Below the pieces are notes generated by a model. That model was not told the DNA's origin. It was given only the letters and a program-made list of their open reading frames with translations, and did not search any database. Position numbers and translations under genes: made by a program. A stretch of DNA of 64,000 nucleotides from Acanthochromis polyacanthus (Eukaryota; Chordata; Actinopteri; Pomacentridae), in NCBI RefSeq assembly GCF_021347895.1, contig NC_067113.1:5376251-5440250 (forward strand). Direction: 5' to 3'. This document shows, piece after piece, positions 41,766-52,500 of the stretch. Within the stretch, counting starts at the first letter, position 1, and each line of letters opens with the position of its first letter.

Positions 41766-44639
41766 ATGGAGGAAGCAACATTCAAATGTAAGTTCCACAC
41801 ATGTGCCTGCACAAACAATGTTAAAATAACACAAATATTTAATGATTGTCATGCAGATTTTCACAACTTTAGATGTATGTGTCATTGATTAAGGCCTGCT
41901 ATGCATTTGTTCAGAAAACAGTTCGTGTTTATTTTAGTAAGTGTTTTATATTTACAGGGACTGTCACAAAAATTAAAGAATTTATTCAAGCGAGAGTGAA
42001 ACATGAAAAGCTCTTCAATAAAAAAAGAAATGCTGCCAAAGAAGCATGGGAGTAAGTTTCTTTTGTCTTTTCTTTGTTGTAGTTTATTTTTTTCTTTGTA
42101 TATCTGTCTATAGGGTCATTCCATCTCAAGTCAACAAATGGCTCCAGCAGCACCATTTCTGATTTGCATTATATTCAGTTTCAGTGTGCCATTAGGTCCC
42201 AAAAGAAGATAGCAAACAGGTTTTTGGTCATATGATGTACACATTTTGCTTTAACACCCAATTATAAGGGGGTAGGTTTCGGCCTAAATCTGATAGCCGC
42301 CATTCAGGTACTTACTTCAGAGGTCCATAATTCTTGAAATGTGCAAGCTAGAAGCATGAAATTCACAGGAACATTTCATTTTTCACTGCTAGTTGCAAAA
42401 CAATCATGTTTTTAGCCCTAGTCTGAGTGTGAAAAATTTTATGGAGGGTGGAATTCCTGAAAAAAGCCTGTTAGTTTTGGAAACATTCCCATGAAGCCCT
42501 GGAGCCACGACAAGGCCGGCTAGTTGTTCCAGGGGTTTTTTTGTTTGTTTGTTTTTTTTAAAAGAAAAACTTACACCTAAAGAAAAGTAGATAAAGCTTC
42601 AAAATTCCTTTGTGAAAACAGACATCTATAGCTTGTCATATGCGGAGTCACTGACCAGTGCCAGCAAAAAAGAAGAGAAGTTTTCATTGATGAAAAAATT
42701 TGCATCATATCAGATTATTTTTGTCTAATGTTAGCCAAAGGACACATATTTAAAACTGTTTCATCAATTCAGCCTGGCATATACATGTATGCATGATAAG
42801 AGCAGTGAGTTGACTTGAATGAATGGGGAATTTTTGCTTTTTTTTTTTTTTTTTTTTTTAGTGTCAGACTACATGCAGACACACAAGAGCAGAGAGTTAT
42901 TAGACTGAGGTAGAGATTTTCAGAACTTGTACCAAACCCTCCCCTTCAAGTACAACATCAGTATAAATAGTTGTGGTGTCCCTAGACTGGGTGTGTTGGC
43001 CTCAACAGGTAATAAGTGTGGTTTAATAACATCTGCTGATATACCTGAGGTGCAATATGACACATTTGATACTTCAAAATAATATATGTTATATGGCAAA
43101 AATGCTGCTCGAGGGCACTTTCAGGCCCCTATTTGACATAGATTTTCTATATGAAGGAGCCAGAACACCAGTTCAATATTTTGAAATTTTTATTACTGGA
43201 ATATGAAGATTCACTGCTAAAAGTTTCAGAGTGGTGCTATTTATCACACATGGTGAAAAATATGGTTGAATTTCACAAAATTCCAGATTTGTCCCTAATT
43301 AAAATAGGTCCTGCAGACAAACTAAACAGCTGAGTACTTCAACAGTGGTTCTAAAATGTCAGTCAAGACCCATTCTCAATGATTAAATACTATTGAGTCA
43401 TAATTTATTGATTTAAATGGCATACAGAGAGCTATAAAGACATGGGCGAAATTAAGAGTTTCAGTTTTTTTCAAGAAATCAACCCTCCAAAAAAAATTTT
43501 CACACTCAGGCTCGGGCTAAAAGTCTGATTGTTTTGTAATCAGTAGTGAAAAATGAGATGATCCTGTGAATTTCAGGCCTTTAGCTGTTATATTTCAAGA
43601 ATTATGGCAGTGTGGAGTACCTACCAGAATGACGGCTATCAATTGTAGGCTTAAACCTACCCCCATATAATGGGGTGTAAAAGCAAAATGCATACACATA
43701 TTACAGAGAACCTGTTTCCCACCTTCCTTTGGGACCTAATGGCACACAGACTGAATATGGTGGAAATCAAAGGTGGTGCTGCTGGAACTTTTTTGGATAT
43801 TTGTTGATTTGACATGGAATGACCCTATAGACTCAGGCCTGCTGTGGATTGAGTGTAATGAGGCTGCCACCTCATGCCGTTTCTCTTAACAAGCATATGA
43901 ATAGTGGGCTAGAGGTGGTGGTAGGAAAAAAAGTGTGCTTCAGACAGAATAAAAATGAACTTTCCTCATATTGCTTTACAGGTTCATTATCAAGGAGCTC
44001 AAACTTGAGGGCTTGACGGTGAAACGGGCATCCAAGAAATGGGAGAATTTAAAGAAAAAGTACAAGGTAGGCTGCATTTGAAGTCTTTGTCACAAAATAA
44101 ATATCACTGTCTGCCACGCAGCAGTGAGATTTCTATTATTTCATTGTTTGCCTTAAAGGAACTAAGAACACCTCCCACTGGATCTGGAACAGACCAGGGA
44201 GAGGAAATCCCTGCAACATGGGCCTTCTACCTTGACGTGCATGAGGCAGTGGGGTGTAGGCCAGCTATAACTCCTCCTGTCCTCATTGCCTCATGCATGT
44301 CCGATCCCACCATACTCCCTGGTCCCTCTTTAGCTCATGCAGGTCTTACTGACCCCCCCAATCCTATCCGATCCAGAGGCCCCGAAAAGTTCTCAGAGGC
44401 CCACAACGCTCTCACCTGAACCCCACCAGCCACATCCTGCCAAGAAAAGCCGTGTGGATGTGGAAGACAGGGTGGTTGCCTTTTTGGAGAAGGAGGCAGC
44501 GAAGGAAGATGAAAGGCACAAAGAAAACAAGGAGCAAACTGCCAAAATGTTATCATTATTTGAAAAGATGGTTGAAAAAAATGTGATAGTTTATTTGTGG
44601 TTACAGTTGTTTAAGTCATTTAAATTATTTTATTTATAA
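41766..44639 (+). pseudogene. H1-b Myb/trihelix-like protein, four exons, frameshift in exon 4
   Basis: Exons 41766-41787, 41958-42051, 43982-44066 and 44159-44639 join in phase at GT/AG borders. The start ATGGAGGAAGC is intact. Exons 2-3 encode the helical Myb-like core (RNAAKEAWE, then FIIKELKLEGL and SKKWENLKKKYK). Exon 4 begins ELRTPPTGSGTDQGEE as in H1-a. The frame from exon 3 ends at 44419, but the conserved C-terminal helix VDVEDRVVAFLEKEAAKEDE is in the next frame (44337-44639); a one-base change between about 44325 and 44400 explains this. Intron 2 holds a 1.7-kb insertion. The DNA-binding part alone could still be made. Confidence 0.8.
42113..43825. mobile_element. Long-TIR non-autonomous element in H1-b intron 2
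   Basis: The ends GGGTCATTCCATCTCAA and, mirrored, GGGTCATTCCATGTCAA open inverted repeats of about 350-400 bp (42113 to about 42460 versus about 43475 to 43825). TATA stands on both outer sides (42109-42112 and 43826-43829). The centre (about 42480-43380) has no gene. Divergence between the arms is moderate, with several small changes. The family is not assigned; a TTAA-type or TATA-type cut-and-paste group is possible. Confidence 0.8.
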
Positions 44640-45065
44640 ATATTGTTTCTTCTGTGAAGAAGGGGGTGGGTTAAAATGTTTGATTTATGGCTAAATAAAA
44701 AGTCTGACCATGTTTACTCAGTACCTTCAGGATATCCAAATTAGCATCATGACCATTTTACTGAAACTATACTTGGATTGTAAAGTTGGGTGTCTTAAAT
44801 GAAAAAGCAAACCCACAGGACAGAGGCATCATTTGTTTCTTGTGCAGATGTAAAGACCACAGTTAATTACTTTAATTCACAACAAGCTCTGAGAGCTCTG
44901 TTCTGCCTGTGGTCTTAAGTGTCACTGAATTGCCAGCTAAATGTTGAATACAGCAAACTAACACAGGAACGCAGGATCTGTCTTATGCCAAGTAAAACAT
45001 TTTTACCTTCACAAAAATAAAATTAGCACGGGTTGTGATGTGGTCTATAGTTCAGTGTGGCAGCT

Positions 45066-46338
45066 TCAGAGGGAACCAAGATTAACATGGGTAATTTCAT
45101 TATCAAGGCATAGAGGGCAGTTAGATGCACCTTCTAAAATAAAATGATTTGGTAGGCCTGTCACAACTAAAAAGCATGGAAATTTCAGAGCTGGTCTGAG
45201 CATGTCTGGTGCAAATTGGGGTCGCACCTCCAGGGCCTTGGAAAGAGTGGCTCGCCAGCGTGATTTCATCATTCCAAAAGCTCTTTCAATGACAGAACGC
45301 GCCTTTGAATGATGTACATTGTACCTCTTCTGTATACGGTCTTGCACAGGATGCTTGTAAGGTGTTGTTATGCCTATAGGTTTTGCAAGGCAAGGATAGG
45401 CACCATCACCAAGTAGATAGTAACCTGCTGGAGGGTACAGGGTCTGGTAGAAGATGGGGCTGTTGCGCAGAACTCCGGTATCATGAACTGAACCTGGATA
45501 ACCCACAAACACATCCAGGAATCTGCCTCTTGCATCACAGATGACCTGCATTTGGATGGATGGAAAAAGTTTGTAATTAAGGTAATCTGCATAGTGCTGA
45601 TTACCTGGAGCTTTGATGCGTATGTGGCATCCATCAATGGCACCAGCAACATGAGCAAATGCAGGGCTCTGTGCAAGGTCGCAGAATCCTTGGGCAACAG
45701 CAGGAAGCTCATGAGGAGATGGCAGACAGATGACTCTTGAGAGCTTGGCCTTAATCTCCCCACATACTCTGTGGATCATATTGTGGACTGTGCTCCTTGG
45801 TATCCCAAATGCTGAACTGACCACAGAGAGGGAAAGTCCATGGGCCAAACTATGAAGAAAAACAAGAACCTCCATCTCCTGGCCCCAACCGTGGTCCCTT
45901 GGGGAAGAGATTAACCTCAGGAGGTAACCCACGGTGGCTCTTGTTACACAGAAATCCCTCTTCAGACAGGCCTCAGGATTATTATACAGCTTCATAATCA
46001 GAGTGGCTGCATTCAGCTGCATGTACAGCCCTCTGACCTCCTAAGATTAAACAAAGTGATTGAATTAACTTACCAATTTTGCAGCAAATTAGACATTAAA
46101 GGGCGATCTACTGATTCAATGTCACATAATTTAATAAAGATGAATAAAATCAATATCCAGATTGATTTTTACAGAATGCGTTAGCAACAAAAAAGAGGCT
46201 TACCTTTTGCTGCCGCATGGTCCAAAGTAAAAGACACCTCAAACGTCTGCGCCTTCTGGAGGATCGCAAATACTCATTTCTCAGTTGGTTTATCAAAGCC
46301 AGAACTGCTGCTCCCGCAAGATGCCGCTGCGAATCCAT
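45066..46338 (-). CDS. H1-b HARBI1-type DDE transposase, two exons
   Basis: Exon 1 (46338-46204) begins MDSQRHLAGAAVLALINQ, has the basic run SRRRRRLRC and ends RQQK at a GTAAGC donor. Exon 2 (46040-45066) follows a TCTTAG acceptor in phase. Numbering from the exon-2 methionine (MQLNAATL), the helix-turn-helix is near residues 66-88, and the probable DDE residues are Asp130 (AIDGCHI), Asp206 (LGDGAYP) and Glu246 (VIERAFG). The MKSRWRATLSKAL block, shortened in H1-a, is complete here. After APDM the C-terminus reads LRPALKFPCFLVV instead of the conserved [12 protein letters not shown] segment, probably a frameshift or a rearranged end near 45200. All catalytic residues are kept. Confidence 0.82.
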
Positions 46339-46392
46339 GGCAACATCCACTTCCGCTTTCCGTCTGAGAGAGGGAAGTTTGTCCCCAAGCTG

Positions 46393-46400
46393 TATTTATA
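46393..46400 (-). promoter_or_regulatory. TATA box of the H1-b transposase
   Basis: TATAAATA on the minus strand about 55 bases upstream of the exon-1 ATG, at the same place as in H1-a. Confidence 0.6.
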
Positions 46401-46497
46401 CCCTACACCCTGATGAAGTGAACTTCAGTCAGCTGCAAGTGTGACTCCGTGACCGTCACGGAGGGGGAGTGTGTAGGGGGCGGTTTGGAAAAGGCCG

Positions 46498-46704
46498 ATG
46501 ACTGAATGTATATCAACCCATGGATGTGATTAGGGCCAAACTCTGATCACACATGTAAAGTTTGATGCGGATTGAGGCATCTACAGGCTAGTTATACATC
46601 ACGTCATATCCATCCACCAGGTGGCATTGCCACTGAGAGTGTATTTCAGCCTATGGGTGTGATGAGGGTCAGACTTCAATAACACATGAAAAATTTCAGG
46701 CATA
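46498..46704. repeat. Helitron-derived tail repeat units
   Basis: The phrase TGAATGTATATCAACCCATG with CTCTGATCACACATGTAAAG recurs in altered form at about 46640-46695 (GTGTATTTCAGCCTATGGG) and upstream of H1-b at 40925-40985. These look like old tandem units of a Helitron tail. Confidence 0.5.
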
Positions 46705-47277
46705 CCGGGCTTTGCAAAAGTTCTGTTACACGGTTTCATGATCTTTAGAGACGTTTACATGTCGGAGTGAAAAATTCCATTAAATAAACTGAAAGTTCTA
46801 CCTTATAGGCAGGTGTCCTTAATACAATTTTTTTTTTCCGGTGAAGTTGTATCAAGATGGAAGTCAAAAGAGTTGAGATATCTGCTGTCCTTCATGCTGG
46901 CCACAACAAGTCTGACAGAGCCAAGCAGCTGAACATCAGCCGGATGACCGTCCACAGAGTTGCGGAGAGGCTCAAGAATGGTGAAGATTTTTCAGTGATC
47001 TATCAAGAATGGTGAAGACCTGAAAGATCTTCACCAAAGATCCTCTCCGCGACTCTGTGGACGGTCATCCGGCTGATGTTCAGCACAAAGGAGAGCAGAT
47101 ATCTCAACCCTTTTGACTTCCATCTTGATACAACTTCACCGGAGAAAAAAAATTGTATTAAGGACACCTGCCTATAAGGTAGAACTTTCAGTTTATTTAA
47201 TGGAATTTTTCACTCCGACATGTAAACGTCTCTAAAGATCATGAAACCGAGTGTAACAGAACTTTTGCAAAGCCCGG
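46705..47277. mobile_element. Palindromic (foldback) mariner derivative
   Basis: CCGGGCTTTGCAAAAGTTCT at the left and its mirror image at the right are flanked by TA (46703-46704 and 47278-47279). The two arms are about 260 bp each and almost perfectly complementary. Both contain the 5' end of a mariner transposase: on the plus strand MEVKRVEISAVLHAGHNKSD, with SRMTVHRVAERLKNG (helix-turn-helix), from 46858 to 47012; the mirror copy lies in the right arm. The element is thus two inverted 5' halves, not a normal internal deletion. Confidence 0.9.
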
Positions 47278-47279
47278 TA

Positions 47280-47670
47280 TTAGTAAAAAATCAGGGAAGT
47301 TACACAGCATTTCCTAAATTTTGCTGAACTTATGGTGAATTGTCAAAATTCCAGGGGTTACTATTACCATGGCCTCAGACTTGTGCAAAACATTTTGATA
47401 AGTTTTGGTCACCCATGCTTGGTGTACTTTCTGGCCAATTTTCAACTAGATGAAAGCTCTTGTGAGTTGGGTTAGTAACCACATTTTGCAACTTTGTAGA
47501 GGGTGCTATCGAGCCATTTTGACACATACATGCACAAGTCCCATAAAATATCAACTTTTTTTAGCCAGTCCTAATGTGTGTGCACATTTTAATGCGTTTG
47601 AGTATGTTAAGGCCACCAAAAGTGCATTTTCCCCATCTGTAGGAAAAAAAAAAAAAAAAAAAAAACATAG
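47280..47670. repeat. Helitron-derived tail text, continued
   Basis: The stretch GAGGGTGCTATCGAGCCATT, then ACATACATGCACAAGTCCC and CCACCAAAAGTGCATTTTCC, is common in fish Helitron-derived repeats as I remember them, and a similar piece occurs at 40740-40800. A poly-A run lies at 47644-47664. Confidence 0.5.
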
Positions 47671-48777
47671 GGTTTCAGTAGGGTCCTAGGGCAACGTTGG
47701 TCCTCAGACCCCAAAGAATGGCAACATTACACTTGCGGGATATGTCCGTCCTGTTGTCATTTGACAGCTTTTTTCAAACTTGTCATTCTCATCTCACATT
47801 TGTGATCAGTAGATGGACCTTGTTCAGTGGTAATGTAAACTAACTGAACATATTTCAAATAACAGTGTATGGACGTGTCAATGTTTATGGATTACCTCTG
47901 GTAATGATGTGAATGTGTTCAATGATCTCTACTAAAGCTTTTGTAAATATCTTCCATTAATATCTAAACAAACTGTAATTATGCATCTAAATAAGGACTA
48001 ATTATTTAATCTCTTTGTTGGTTTAACTAGAAGGTTCCACACTGACTCCCATACATACAGAGCTGTGAAACAGTGTTATACATATATACAGAAGTCTTCT
48101 GAATGTTTATCACTCTTAAGTGTTCCAGTTCCAATTACTATTTATATTCATTGAAACCATCACGTTTCACTGTTTGTATCATATTCTCATTGTGGAATTC
48201 AGTATTGCCTTTACACCAAATGTAGTGGACCCATGTCCTCAAAAAGTTCCACCTTTGAACCTGGGGCCTCTGTACCCCTATGTAGATAGCCCATTAAAAA
48301 TCAGCCGTTTCCAGCTAAAATAGTCATTTGCCACATTAACAACTGTATTTCTGAATAATTTAATATTATTTTCAATAGGGAAAAATGATTTTCTTTCAAA
48401 AATAAGGACAGTGAACGGTGGTGTATATTTTCCATTTGTCTTCTTTTATCCGTTTTGTTTCTTTTTTAAAAGCATACTTCAATTTAAACTAATTGATGTA
48501 ATGTGTGAATTTCCCCAGTGAGGGATCATTAAGGTTCATCTTCATTTTTGAAAATAAGGTTGGATAATAATCCATTACTTTTACAGGTTGATTTCCTTCT
48601 GGATACACAAGTGGAATTGCAAAAATTGGCACATTTTTCATATTTTATATTTAAAAATATTCTCTTTTTAAAAAAAGAGAAATCCATGGGTTTTGTTGAT
48701 CATTATTATCATTAAGACGTTTTATCTCATCTCTGGTGTACTGACCTTTCAACTTTTTAATGATTTAGAGAAGAGAC
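47671..48777. other. Non-coding DNA, no gene seen
   Basis: AT-rich and without recognisable structure. Confidence 0.45.
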
Positions 48778-48780
48778 TAA

Positions 48781-49538
48781 CCCCTAATTTCCACATAACA
48801 CGAAAGTGCCGCGCTGCGCTCTTGAATCGTACTGCGCAGCACTTAGAACCCATTCTCTTCTATCAGACAATTTCCACTGCACGTGCTGCGGAGCGTCAGT
48901 GCCGCGTCTCTGAAGCGCCGGTGCGCGCCACGGTGCTGAAGATTCGCTTCAGGTCTATTTTCTGCGCCGCCGCTTCAAAACCTCGTAAATTCACTGTCGT
49001 TGAGAAAGCACCAGACAGGAAGTTAAACCGGAACTTTCAAAATAAAACAATGCACTACCTCTTGGACGTAAATTTTTTCCTATATGTTGTTATTACACCT
49101 CCAGAGGCACGAGAATCAGGTTAACAGGGTCCCAGATACAACGCCATGGACGAAGAGAAATTACCGTATTTTTATACAGAATAACCCATACAAAATTAAC
49201 TTTTGGATAAAGAAAAGCACTTATTTGAGATCAAAACATAAATCATGTACTCAACCATGCTAGAAGTACTATAAATCACAGAGCAATGTGGCTGGGTCGA
49301 GCAGAGCGACCTTCTAGAAGCGAAATGAGGTGTGGTTTATTTATTTTCCGTTTATATCACGTGTTTTTAATCGCGTGACATCGCTATTCACGCGAGAGCC
49401 TCCTGAGGAGCAGCCCTCCCCATCCGGACGGCGCGCCGTTGCGCTGCGCTTGCAGTGTGCTTTGACTTTCGGAGCAAGACGGCGGCGCTTCGCTCCGCTG
49501 CGTGGCGTGACGCGATCACGTTATGTGGAAATTCGGGG
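48781..49538. mobile_element. Harbinger-like MITE with TAA duplication
   Basis: Inverted ends CCCCTAATTTCCACATAAC (48781-48799) and, mirrored, CCCCGAATTTCCACATAAC (49520-49538) are flanked by TAA on both sides (48778-48780 and 49539-49541), the TWA-type 3-bp duplication of PIF/Harbinger. The terminal 150 bases are unusually GC-rich for this window. The 143-codon frame across the left half has no known domain, so I do not call it a gene. Confidence 0.75.
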
Positions 49539-49541
49539 TAA

Positions 49542-52500
49542 ATGTTGTACTATATACAATCATAATTCAAAATAAGATGCAATCATCTGACATGTGATCA
49601 AGAAATCCATTCATCATTCTATGTTCAAAAGCGGAAGGTCATGTCAGGGAGGTCCAGTTTAGTTATTGATTTATGCACTGCATGCTGAATGAAAGATATA
49701 GCCTTGGCAACATTTTGAAATGGGCTCAGTCAGCTCCAGGTGGAATAGGGTGAATAATGCATTAACAGCTGATCAAAACAAACCGCTCTAAAAATCTGTC
49801 ATGAATAAATTACACAGTCACAATCACAGAGAGACCAGGACCTTTGTTTCATCAGTGTTTTCACAGAGCAACATCTGCAATGCATTTCATTTTTGACAAC
49901 GACAATATCTGGGACACACTCAATTCAAAGTACTTAGTTTAGACCGATTTGTCTCACAGAGACAGAAAGGACTTACATCATGGTATAGTAATCTGATTCA
50001 CCTGATATATTATGCATATAAGGCTGCCATAGGCTGATATCTGGCCCCACATTTCATAATCTGCATGTTATCGATTTGTTCACTGCTTAAAAAAAAAAAA
50101 AAAAAAAAACAAGTTCCATTTCAACAAAGATATGTTTTGAAGAGACATAGAAATTCTTGTAACTCCGAGAGGAAAATATAAAATAACTTGTCAACCAGAA
50201 CCTCTCAAGATAACAATGACTGATTCAAGTGCAGAAAGCGTGATCATTTTATATTGTATAAGAAAAATATCCAGATAAGGAATAATAAGATAAGGAGGAA
50301 AATCTTGTCATAATAAAAGAGCATACTCTGGAACACATAAAAAAAAATGCTGCAATGAGCTGCATAACTTGAATAATAAAAAGAGCAGCTTTTTTGTTTT
50401 AATGAGCGATGATGATATTTACTGTAGCTTGATCTCATGCTATGAATAATGACAGACAGGTAGAAAGAGGATGGTGAAGAGAGGCCTGTATCATAATGTT
50501 TCAAGGGAGATACTGACTGGACACATTCAGGAAGTGTGAGAAATATCACGCATTTCACTCTATAAATGAGAAGTTGACAGAACACAAACAATAGTATGCT
50601 ATTCACTCTGCTTTCCTCTCATTGCTGTGTGCTTATGCATGTGTGTTACCATGGTTACACATATACACATCACTGCTTATATAGATCCCTTCTTTGATAA
50701 GTCAGTCATAAGCACACCAAAGTCTGCTCTGAAGGACATTGTTATCATTAGTAAATTTAATAAGAATTTACGTTTTAATTTAACACATTTCAGAATAATA
50801 CTGTTTCCTTGTTGTAGAGTACTTAACTCATCTTGTTATGGTGAGAAAAAAAAACTGTTAAAACATTTTGTGATGTGACCAAGATACGTTCACATTTAGC
50901 TTATCAGATCAGAATTTGAGTGAGGTTTTAAAACACAGAAAGAGATAGGATACCTTTATTCTACAGTAAAACCCAAGTACTGTAGGTAATATATTGCATG
51001 AAACCTCACTTACAGACCTCCTGTTATCACATTAAATGTACAGTCTCTCATGAACATTACATTCATTTCAGTAGTAAGCCATTAGAGCAGACTGGATTTT
51101 TCTCGTGGCTGGTCTGTACACAAACTTACCACAATAAACTAGAAACAACTCATCAATATGACTTGTGAAAATCATAGCTGTAATAAATAAGATCTTTCCA
51201 TTTCATTTAACAGCAAAACATTTTAGTAACTTTTCTGGAAAAAAAAAAAATGCAAAAATTGTCTTCATGACACCAGCTATGTTGGGATCTGTACCCTGCT
51301 GCCGTCATGATGTCACCACATCAGCATTTTCCTATTGGCTTTCTCTGCTGTACAACGTATTGTATTAAACATCTGACTGGCTGTCATTGGCAGTGACACA
51401 CAGGGCACACTCATGTCACGATTTAAATTTATTGAACTTTTCTTTAACCAGGTAAGTTGAGAACTGATTCTCATTTTCAATAATGACCTGGCCAAGAGGC
51501 AGCACTCAAACAAGATGTACAACAAAACAGATTTCATATACAGCAAATCACATTACAAAACAAATTCTGCAATGATTTGCAAAATAGAAAGGCATGAAAC
51601 AGTGACAGTGGTCCTAAAGTGTTACTCTAATCTGCTCACTTGACAACACTCCTCTAAGAGCCGGTGATAGTATCTGCTTTGTAGCACGTTAGCATCTCCG
51701 TGTACTACAGTTACTCTTGATTGACAAATATGTTTAATGCCACACTGGAACAGTAAAACACAGTAGTTATCGCTCTTTCAATCTTCATTTTAATTTGTGC
51801 ATGGCTGTGCCACCACCATAAATCCTATGTAGGGCAGCGTTGTTGTGCTACAGCATAATGCGCACGCTGTCAGAGTGCCATTGACAGTTTTGCTGAACTT
51901 CAGCATTTCCATGGCAACTATATAAATGTTTTGCCTTGCCGCACATAAGCCATCTTTCACAGGCACCCATGCTGAAAAATTGGCTTCCATCTAGTGACAG
52001 GTCTGTATTCTGTGCTGCAGTCATTGCTCCTGAACACACTGTCATCTTCACTGTGTGGGTTTCTGCACTCGTATTTTTCCTTTTCTGTTGTATTTAGTGT
52101 TCTCACTTTGCACAGGTTATGTGCTGCTTTCACATGCCACACAGCAGAATAATGAAACGTCTTAGCACAATGAGGACTTCAAGCTTCACCTTCAATGTTG
52201 TTGTGAATGTTTCAGATCCCTACAGATTTACTTAAATTTTTCATAAATGACCAGTCCAGAAATCTGAACTGGTCAGGCTTTGGTTTTATTAAAAACAAAA
52301 CAGTCCCTGATCCCCTCCCCTAATCCACAGCATGCTTAAATAAAATTGAATACAGTCCTTTAGAAATATAGTCATCAGTATTCATCATTCTTATTTATAC
52401 ATTGCTTAATCCTCATTAGGGTGGGATGGAACTGGGGTATGGTATGGGGATCCACCAAGGCTTTTCAGTCATTGCAAAATTTCAACTGGTGGAAGTCTTG

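Larger units (their letters stand above)
41569..46497. mobile_element. PIF/Harbinger transposon, copy H1-b
   Basis: TIRs share TTTTCCAAACCGCCCCCTAC and are nearly perfect to the outermost GCC. ATGA stands outside both ends (41565-41568 and 46498-46501). The same two genes as in H1-a are present, in the same orientation. A long-TIR element (42113-43825) sits in intron 2 of the Myb-like gene. The host DNA on both sides is Helentron-tail-like. TIR tips differ from H1-a (GCCTTTTCC versus GCTTAGTCC), so this is a subfamily. Confidence 0.92.

Noticed and set aside
48693..49124. 143-codon open frame
   Set aside because: It crosses the left border of a MITE, has no known domain, and stays open mainly because the region is GC-rich.
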